DNA of 19,372 bases, from assembly GCA_900769285.1 (NCBI GenBank), contig CAAGGB010000063.1, positions 1 through 19,372 of the forward strand, written 5' to 3'. Shown here one piece after another: positions 13,920 through 19,372 of this stretch. The notes under the pieces were generated by a model, which was not told where the DNA came from, did no database searches, and worked only from the letters and a program-made list of their open reading frames with translations. Position numbers and translations under genes: made by a program. The stretch comes from Victivallales bacterium (GTDB taxonomy: Bacteria; Verrucomicrobiota; Lentisphaeria; Oligosphaerales; Oligosphaeraceae). The stretch's first letter is position 1, and every line of letters starts with the position of its first letter.

Positions 13920-14972
13920 ATGACGAGCACTTGGAGCAAGAGGGGCCTGGGGCTGTGCTGCGGACTGCTGCTGGGCGGCAGTGCGCTCGCCGCGCCCATG
14001 CTGACGACGGACACCATCTGGGATTTCTGCGGCGAGACGCTCGGCAATGGCAGCGTCTCCTGCGAGGTCGCCCCCGCGCCCGACAGCGACAGGGGCCTGA
14101 GCAGCCTCCGCCTCGTCTTCCGCAAGGATGTCGCGGCGAACGACTGGCTGGACGTCGTCCGGACGACGGGGACGCCGCTCGACTGGCGAGGCGAAAGGAC
14201 GCTCGAACTCGACGTTTACCTCGAGCAGCCGGACACCTTCCTGTGGGTGAAGGTGATGTCCTCGACGGGCGGCGTGGTTCTGGAGCAGCGCCTCCATCAG
14301 GACGGCAAGGCGCTCGCGCCGCGCCGCTGGCACCACGTCTCCCTGCCGCTGCCCAAGGACGAGACGCTCAAGGCCAACGTCAGCCACCTGAGCTTCTATA
14401 TGCCCATGGACGGCTCGGCCCTTCCCGTCGGCAAGCCCCTCACCGTGCACATCGGGCGGGTGAAGGCGTCCGCGTTCCGGCGCGTGCCCTGGCCGCCCCA
14501 GCGCAGCCAGCTCCGCCAGAGCCTCCGCACCGTCTGGAGCGGACGCCTGGACGCGGACGCGCCCTGGCTCATGGTCGGCCCGCCCAACAACCAGAGCTCG
14601 CAGATGGCCGCCATCCGCGGCGACGCCATCGAATTCGTCGCCGACCGCGACGGCTGGAACGAGTTCGCCTGGTCCGACCACCGGCGGCTCCGCCTCGCGC
14701 CGAACACCACCTACCGCCTGGACTTCGACTATGAGGTCATCCGGGGCCTTGCCGGACGCGAGAAGATGTTCTACAGCCTCATCCGCTGCCGCGAGGCCAT
14801 CCTCAAGGACGTCGGCTGGCAGCGCTGGTTCGGCGGCAAAGGCTCCTCCGGACACCGCGCCGCGCTCTTCACCACCCTCGACGGCGACGACTACCGCATC
14901 ATCTTCGGCATCCGCGACCGGGGAGGCATCCGCATCAGCAACATCCGCGTCAGCGAAGTGACCGGCAACTGA
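13920..14972 (+). CDS. Secreted protein with two carbohydrate-binding-like beta domains
   Basis: This is a 350-residue protein with a clear signal peptide (basic SKR, hydrophobic core, cleavage near ALA-A, residue 25). Residues about 30-185 look like a galactose-binding-like module. The order of strands (SLRLVFRKD, RTLELDVYLEQPDTFLWVKV, HVSLPLPKDE, LSFYMPM) and the closing HIGRVKAS match CBM11/CIA30-like sandwiches. Residues about 200-348 form a second strand-rich domain ending GGIRISNIRVSEV, again a usual last strand of carbohydrate-binding sandwiches. No catalytic motif is visible. Ribosome-binding site AAGGAG (13909-13914) sets the start. It is the first gene after its promoter and lies 22 bp before the GH42-like enzyme, so it probably binds the same glycan at the cell surface. 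No exact family is claimed. Confidence 0.7.
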   Translation: MTSTWSKRGLGLCCGLLLGGSALAAPMLTTDTIWDFCGETLGNGSVSCEVAPAPDSDRGLSSLRLVFRKDVAANDWLDVVRTTGTPLDWRGERTLELDVYLEQPDTFLWVKVMSSTGGVVLEQRLHQDGKALAPRRWHHVSLPLPKDETLKANVSHLSFYMPMDGSALPVGKPLTVHIGRVKASAFRRVPWPPQRSQLRQSLRTVWSGRLDADAPWLMVGPPNNQSSQMAAIRGDAIEFVADRDGWNEFAWSDHRRLRLAPNTTYRLDFDYEVIRGLAGREKMFYSLIRCREAILKDVGWQRWFGGKGSSGHRAALFTTLDGDDYRIIFGIRDRGGIRISNIRVSEVTGN

Positions 14973-14994
14973 AAGGAAGGAGGCAAGGACAGAC

Positions 14995-17900
14995 ATGAAC
15001 CGATTGACGACGAAGATGATGACGGGCGTCCTGCTGGCCGCGTCGGCGCTGCTCGCCGCCGCCCCCGTCGAGGAGGACATCTACCTCACCGGCGCCTGGG
15101 GCGCAGGACGCTCCGCGAAGTCCGTCGAGCTCTACCGCAAGGCCGGCTTCACCATGGCCCCCGGCGGCGACTTCAGGCGATTCCCGCTCTCCGACTACCA
15201 CTACATCGACGCCGTCTCCGGACAGCCGCCCCGCGAGGCAGCCAGGCCCTTCGAGACCGCCGACGGCAAGCTGCTGGAGTCCGTCGGGCTCTTCACGCAC
15301 GTGAACTTCAGCGCCCCCAGCGTCGAGGACTGGTGGCGCACCCACGTCGCCAGGCTCATGGAGGGCAAGAGAAAGCACGCTCACCGCGTCGCGTTCTGGA
15401 AGGTCCACAACGAATTCGGTTACCACAGCGGCGAGTTGTTCGACTACAGCGAGGGCTCCATCGCCAAGTACCGCGAGTGGCTGCGGCGGCGCTATGGCTC
15501 CATCGAGGAGCTCAACCGCGGCTGGCAGACACGGCTCGCCTCGTTCAAGGCCGTCGAGCCGCCGCGCCGCGACCTGCTCGCCAGTCTCCCCAACTGGCTC
15601 GACTGGCGGCGCTTCACCGCCTGGAACTTCGCCCGCTACTTCCGCGAGACCGGCGACCTCATCCGCAAGACCGTCCCCGACGCCAAGGTCTCCGACAACT
15701 TCTACATGACCGGCGGCCTCGACGGCTGGGACCTCTTCGAGCTCGCCAGGCAGACCGACTACCTCGCCATGGACATCTACGCCATCGGGCGCTGGGACAG
15801 CCTCATCGGCAACATCGACGTCGCCCGCTCGGCCGCACATGCCTGGCGCAAGCCCTTCCTGATGATGGAGTACCACGCTGGCCCCAACCACTGGATCACC
15901 CAGGTCTTCGCCTGGCAGCTCTACACCGAGGCGCTCATCGCCCTCGGACGCGAGAGCCGCGCCCTCCAGTGGTACATGTGGGCCCCCGGACGCACCGGCC
16001 GCGAGGAGGGCATCCACGGCATCCTCTCGCCCTCCGACCAGCCCACCGAGCGCATGACCGCCGTCACTCACGTCTCCGAGTTCACCCGACGCCTCGCGCC
16101 GCTGCTCAACCGCGCCAAGACACGTCCCGTCGTCGGCGTCATCCGCTCCAATGACTCGCAGTATCTCCAGCGCGCCCGCGGTCACAACGTCTGGCAGTTC
16201 ATCGAGGACGACCAGCGTCTCGGACGCCTCCTTGACCTCGCCGGGATCCCCTATGTCCTCATCGACGCCGAGCAGCTCACCGAGACCGACCTCACCCCCT
16301 TCCGTGCGCTCGTCCTCTCCGGCGCGCCGGTCGTCTCCGACGCCGCCATGGACACCATCGCCCGTTTCGCCCGGGACGGTCGGGCCGTCGTCGTCCACCC
16401 GTCCGCCGCCGAGCTCGACGGCTTCGGGCGTCCCCGCCGGAGCCGCGTCCATCCCTTCGAGCCGCTGGCGAAGCCCGCCGCCGCCACGCCGCATCGCCGC
16501 CATGCTGTCCGTGATGGCCTGAAGGCGGTCGCGGGGCTGCCCGCCGACCAGTTCGCCTTCCTGGAGACCGATGGCGTCCGCCGCGCGTTCTGCGCCTGGG
16601 ACATGTACCGGCTGCCGATGAAGGACGAGGCGGCGCTCGTCGCCTGCGCCGACCAGTACGCCACGCTGCTGCGCGAGGTGGCCGGCGTCGTCCCCGAGGT
16701 GACGGTCCAGTCCACCGGGCTGGGCCGGCGCGACCTCGACGCACGGCTGTTGCACACCGACGGCCTGCGACTGCTCTTCCTGACGAAGCTGACGCCCGCT
16801 GACGGCGAGGCGACAGTCTCGGTCCCCTACGACGGCGGTACGCGCATCGGCTGGTTCCAGGCGCCGGACCGCTCCTCCCTCGTCCGCTGCGAGGGCGCCG
16901 TCCGCGACGGGCGGCTCCACTTCACGCTGCCGCTGACGAGGGCGACGGCCATCAGCGGCGGCGTGCTGCTGATGGGCCAGTGGCAGCCGCTCGTCGACAT
17001 CGCCACCGCCAGCGGTCAGGAGACGTTCCGTCCGGGCGAGCGCACCGAGCTGCTCGTCGGCGTGACGAACCTGGGCGGCGAGCCGGTCTCGGGACGTCTG
17101 ACGCTGACGCTGCCGAAGGGCTGGCAGGCCGAGCCGGTTCGGGGCGAGGCCTTCGCGGAGGTCCAGCCGGGCGCCCGCGCCGTCGTCCGGTATCGGCTGT
17201 CGGTGCCGGAGGGAACGCGCGAGGACTTCTTCGGCCACGAGTATCCGGTCGAGGCCCGCGCCGAGTTCACGGCGGGCGTCAGCGGGCGGCTGTCGGCGCG
17301 GCTGCTGCCGTTCGTCAAGTCGACGCTGGACGTCCGCGTCTCGTACTGCGGAGCGCTGCTGAACCCCTGGCAGGAGCTGACGCCGCCTGTGCTGCGCTGG
17401 GGCTGGGACTCCGAGGTCATCACGCCGCCGCCCACGCCGCTCGCCGTGCGCGGCGACACGGCGGCGACGCTGCTGCTCGACGCGCGTCAGGATCTCCTCG
17501 GCAAGCCGCTTTCGCTGAGCGTCGCGCATGAGGACGGCACACCTGGCGTGGTGCGCTGCGCGGCGGATGTTCAGCCTGTGGTCACGCCTGAGCTGCCGGT
17601 GGTGTTCGACCTGCCCAAGCCGGGCGCCTATCGCCTGACGTGCACGGTCGGCGAATTCACGAAGACCGTCTCCGTCGCGGCGGCGGCCGGCGAGGAGACG
17701 GCGCGACGTGCCATGGCGGAAGCCGCCTCGTCCCTGCGGCCCGGCGAGCGGCTGCTTGCCGTGGCGTCGCGTCGGCGCTCCGCCGGCACCATCGTCCAGA
17801 TACCGCTGGAGCGTCCCCTCGGCGAGAACGCCTCGCTCTGGCGCCTCGACGGCGCGGTGCGTCAGCCGGTCCCCTTCCTGGCCGGCGGCGACAGCCTGCA

Positions 17901-18729
17901 ACTGAACGCGGATGTCGCCGCCGACGGCGTGACGCTCTATGCGCTCGCCGAGACGCCCGCGGCGCAGACCGCCCCCGCGCGCGTCGCCACCGACGAGCTT
18001 GCGCCGGGACGGCTGCAGATCACGGGCGACGCCTACCGTGTCGTCCTTGACACGCAGTTCGGCTGGGTCGAGCGGCTGGACATCCGCGAGGGCGACGCCT
18101 GGCGCCCGTTCCTGACCGAGCGCACCGGCCCCGTCATCCGGCGCACGGACGGCCGTGACGTCGGCCCCGAGACCTCCACCGGCGTCACACTGCTGACCAG
18201 TGCCTTCTCGCCCGTCGGCGGCTCCCTCGAATTCGAGCGTCCCCTGGACGGCGGCGCCGTCACGGTCCACGAGTCCTGGCAGTTCGAGCCGAACCACATC
18301 CGCGTCGACCTGCGGATGCGCAACCACGGACGGACGCCGCTGCGCTACCGCGCGCTCGGCTATGACCTCGGCGTCAACGGCGAGACGGCGCCTCGCTGGC
18401 GTGTCCTGGACGCCGACGGGCGGACACTGCGCTCCGGCGAGCTGCCGGTGCCGACGACGGCCAGCGGCGCCGAGACGCTGGTGCTCACCTCGCCCGGCGG
18501 CGCCTCCATGGCGGTCACGCGCCGCCGCTGCGCCCAGAACAAGAAGTGGGCGAGCATCCCCACCTCCGTCTCCCACACGCCGGGGCGGACGCAGCTCTCG
18601 CTCGTCCGCGGCATGGCCATCGACCCCGCCGACTTCATCCTCGGCGAATTCGACTGGTGGTTCTCCGCCGCCGGCGAGCCGGCCATCGGCGACCCCGGCC
18701 TCACGGGCGTCGCCGACGGAACGCGCTGA
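14995..18729 (+). CDS. Secreted GH42-like beta-galactosidase with large C-terminal extension
   Basis: This is a 1244-residue protein with a signal peptide (cleavage about residues 22-24). The catalytic barrel (about 28-365) carries WKVHNEFG (135-142) with acid/base Glu140, followed by YREWLRRRYGSIEELNRGW (159-177), a typical GH42 signature. FLMMEYHAG (288-296) has the likely nucleophile Glu292, and LQWYMWAPGR (324-333) resembles the GH42 barrel end. Residues about 375-480 form a class I amidotransferase-like (trimerisation-like) domain. From about 662 a beta-sandwich resembles the NEW3/alpha-galactosidase-associated fold (TELLVGVTNLGGEPVSGRLT). The final about 240 residues (1003-1244) are a long strand-rich region of mutarotase-like look. 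Usual GH42 enzymes are near 700 residues, so about 550 are extra. Galactoside hydrolysis is inferred. AAGGAGG lies 12 nt upstream of the ATG. Confidence 0.8.
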   Translation: MNRLTTKMMTGVLLAASALLAAAPVEEDIYLTGAWGAGRSAKSVELYRKAGFTMAPGGDFRRFPLSDYHYIDAVSGQPPREAARPFETADGKLLESVGLFTHVNFSAPSVEDWWRTHVARLMEGKRKHAHRVAFWKVHNEFGYHSGELFDYSEGSIAKYREWLRRRYGSIEELNRGWQTRLASFKAVEPPRRDLLASLPNWLDWRRFTAWNFARYFRETGDLIRKTVPDAKVSDNFYMTGGLDGWDLFELARQTDYLAMDIYAIGRWDSLIGNIDVARSAAHAWRKPFLMMEYHAGPNHWITQVFAWQLYTEALIALGRESRALQWYMWAPGRTGREEGIHGILSPSDQPTERMTAVTHVSEFTRRLAPLLNRAKTRPVVGVIRSNDSQYLQRARGHNVWQFIEDDQRLGRLLDLAGIPYVLIDAEQLTETDLTPFRALVLSGAPVVSDAAMDTIARFARDGRAVVVHPSAAELDGFGRPRRSRVHPFEPLAKPAAATPHRRHAVRDGLKAVAGLPADQFAFLETDGVRRAFCAWDMYRLPMKDEAALVACADQYATLLREVAGVVPEVTVQSTGLGRRDLDARLLHTDGLRLLFLTKLTPADGEATVSVPYDGGTRIGWFQAPDRSSLVRCEGAVRDGRLHFTLPLTRATAISGGVLLMGQWQPLVDIATASGQETFRPGERTELLVGVTNLGGEPVSGRLTLTLPKGWQAEPVRGEAFAEVQPGARAVVRYRLSVPEGTREDFFGHEYPVEARAEFTAGVSGRLSARLLPFVKSTLDVRVSYCGALLNPWQELTPPVLRWGWDSEVITPPPTPLAVRGDTAATLLLDARQDLLGKPLSLSVAHEDGTPGVVRCAADVQPVVTPELPVVFDLPKPGAYRLTCTVGEFTKTVSVAAAAGEETARRAMAEAASSLRPGERLLAVASRRRSAGTIVQIPLERPLGENASLWRLDGAVRQPVPFLAGGDSLQLNADVAADGVTLYALAETPAAQTAPARVATDELAPGRLQITGDAYRVVLDTQFGWVERLDIREGDAWRPFLTERTGPVIRRTDGRDVGPETSTGVTLLTSAFSPVGGSLEFERPLDGGAVTVHESWQFEPNHIRVDLRMRNHGRTPLRYRALGYDLGVNGETAPRWRVLDADGRTLRSGELPVPTTASGAETLVLTSPGGASMAVTRRRCAQNKKWASIPTSVSHTPGRTQLSLVRGMAIDPADFILGEFDWWFSAAGEPAIGDPGLTGVADGTR

Positions 18730-18742
18730 CGCCCCCCCATCC

Positions 18743-18777
18743 GTCCGCCCTCCCCGAGCGCTCCGGGGAGGGCGGAC
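18743..18777 (+). terminator. Perfect 14-bp hairpin after the GH42-like gene (probable terminator)
   Basis: GTCCGCCCTCCCCG (18743-18756) pairs perfectly with 18764-18777 around a 7-nt loop, 14 bp after the stop codon. There is no T-run. Confidence 0.6.
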
Positions 18778-18795
18778 AGACAGATTCTCTGTCTG
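18777..18795 (+). other. Small inverted repeat upstream of pstB
   Basis: CAGACAGA (18777-18784) and TCTGTCTG (18788-18795) are a perfect 8-bp inverted repeat with a 3-nt spacer. It directly follows, and by one base overlaps, the larger hairpin. The rest of the gap to pstB (18796-18912) shows no convincing -10/-35 pair. The site could be a second hairpin or an operator; no Pho-box direct repeat is visible. Confidence 0.4.
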
Positions 18796-18912
18796 AACAC
18801 AAAACTAACAATCGTCTCACGCGCCCCGCACACTCGCAGGCTAAAGTAGGTGCAGTGACACGAGACAGAGAGTAACCACACAGGCTGGCCAAGCCCAGCG
18901 CGGGGACATTCC

Positions 18913-19372
18913 ATGAGCGCGAAAATCGAGACCAGAAAGCTGAATTTCTACTACGGTGCCCATCAGGCGCTGTTCGACAACGACCTCGCCATCGAGTCCG
19001 GCAAGATCACGGCCATCATCGGGCCGTCCGGCTGCGGCAAGTCCACCCACCTCCGCATCTACAACCGCATCTTCGAGATGTACCGCGGACAGCGAACCAC
19101 CGGCGAGGTCCTCCTCGACGGACAGAACATCCTCGACCCACACGTCGATGTCCTCGAGCTCCGCCGACGCGTCGGCATGATCTTCCAGAAGCCGACCCCC
19201 TTCCCCATGAGCGTCTTCGACAACGTCGCCTATCCGCTCCGGCTGCACTTCAAGGTGGGGCGGCGCGAGCTCACCGAACGCGTCGAGCAGGCCCTGCGCG
19301 GCGCCTCCCTCTGGGACGACGTCAAGGACAAGCTCCATACCAGCGGACTCGCGCTCTCCGGCGGACAGCAGC
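18913..19372 (+). CDS. pstB: Phosphate ABC transporter ATP-binding protein, N-terminal part (truncated by window edge)
   Basis: There are 153 codons to the right edge; whole PstB proteins are about 250-280 residues. PstB hydrolyses ATP on the cytoplasmic side of the PstSCAB high-affinity phosphate importer. Visible motifs are LNFYYGAHQALFDNDLAI (10-27), Walker A GPSGCGKST (37-45), the Q-loop (Gln92) in MIFQKPTPFPMSVFDNVAY (89-107), and the start of the ABC signature LSGGQQ (148-153). The QKPTPFPMS and LNFYYG segments single out PstB among ABC ATPases. The helix after Walker A reads HLRIYNRIFEMY in place of the common LLRCLNRMNDL, a mild divergence. Walker B and the H-loop lie outside the window. 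The ribosome-binding site is weak (GGGGAC). The gene upstream is unrelated and ended by a hairpin, so pstS, pstC and pstA are not directly upstream; phoU may follow. Confidence 0.93.
   Translation, partial: MSAKIETRKLNFYYGAHQALFDNDLAIESGKITAIIGPSGCGKSTHLRIYNRIFEMYRGQRTTGEVLLDGQNILDPHVDVLELRRRVGMIFQKPTPFPMSVFDNVAYPLRLHFKVGRRELTERVEQALRGASLWDDVKDKLHTSGLALSGGQQ

Noticed and set aside
14950..18576. A 1208-codon open frame on the minus strand opposite the GH42-like gene
   Set aside because: At this GC content antisense frames stay open by chance. The plus-strand protein has a signal peptide, catalytic motifs and a good ribosome-binding site, while the antisense translation is low-complexity and Gly/Asp/Ala/Val-rich.
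18778..18912. A Pho box upstream of pstB
   Set aside because: I found an inverted repeat (CAGACAGA/TCTGTCTG) but not the direct 11-bp repeats with CTGTCAT-like halves that PhoB-type regulators use.

Overview
The window is GC-rich, densely coded bacterial chromosome with no RNA genes, phage genes or insertion sequences that I can see. The best taxonomic clue is a type II-secretion-like pseudopilin. It has the N-terminal signature [20 protein letters not shown] and a C-terminal H-X9-DG motif, a combination multiplied in the PVC superphylum (Lentisphaerota, Verrucomicrobiota, Planctomycetota). Secreted multidomain glycoside hydrolases, a LolA-like protein of PVC type, and two-domain rubrerythrin (anaerobe or microaerophile) fit a polysaccharide-degrading member of Lentisphaerota or Verrucomicrobiota. 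This placement is inference.

Layout. Positions 1-1283 (minus strand) hold an EamA-type membrane transporter followed by the start of a secreted carbohydrate-binding-like protein that runs off the left edge. Positions 1284-1617 are a divergent control region with a near-consensus promoter (TTGAAA-N17-TATAAT) for the lone pseudopilin at 1618-2364, which is closed by a very strong hairpin. Positions 2486-8691 (minus strand) are a run of five genes. In transcription order they are an O-antigen-ligase/polymerase-like membrane protein with an unusual C-terminal jelly-roll-like domain, a LolA-like periplasmic protein 3 bp later, a three-helix membrane protein of unknown function, a short-chain dehydrogenase, and a cytoplasmic GH-A clan glycoside hydrolase. 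The first three are tightly coupled and form the most interesting unit of the window.

Positions 8692-8977 are a second divergent control region. The plus strand then carries rubrerythrin with a strong terminator, and a two-gene operon of a YihY/BrkB-like membrane protein with a start-stop overlapping zinc-type substrate-binding protein. Next come guaA with its own promoter and structured leader, and a promoter-led pair of secreted carbohydrate-active proteins: a carbohydrate-binding-like protein and a 1244-residue GH42-like beta-galactosidase. After a perfect 14-bp hairpin, the 5' part of a PstB-type phosphate transporter ATPase runs off the right edge.

Together the window looks like ordinary housekeeping genes (guaA, pstB, rubrerythrin) mixed with glycan-use genes and one uncharacterised envelope-glycan cassette. 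Recurrent AT-rich -10 boxes (TATATTAT or TATAAT) stand out against the GC-rich background and mark most transcription units. I see no CRISPR array, defence system or mobile element.
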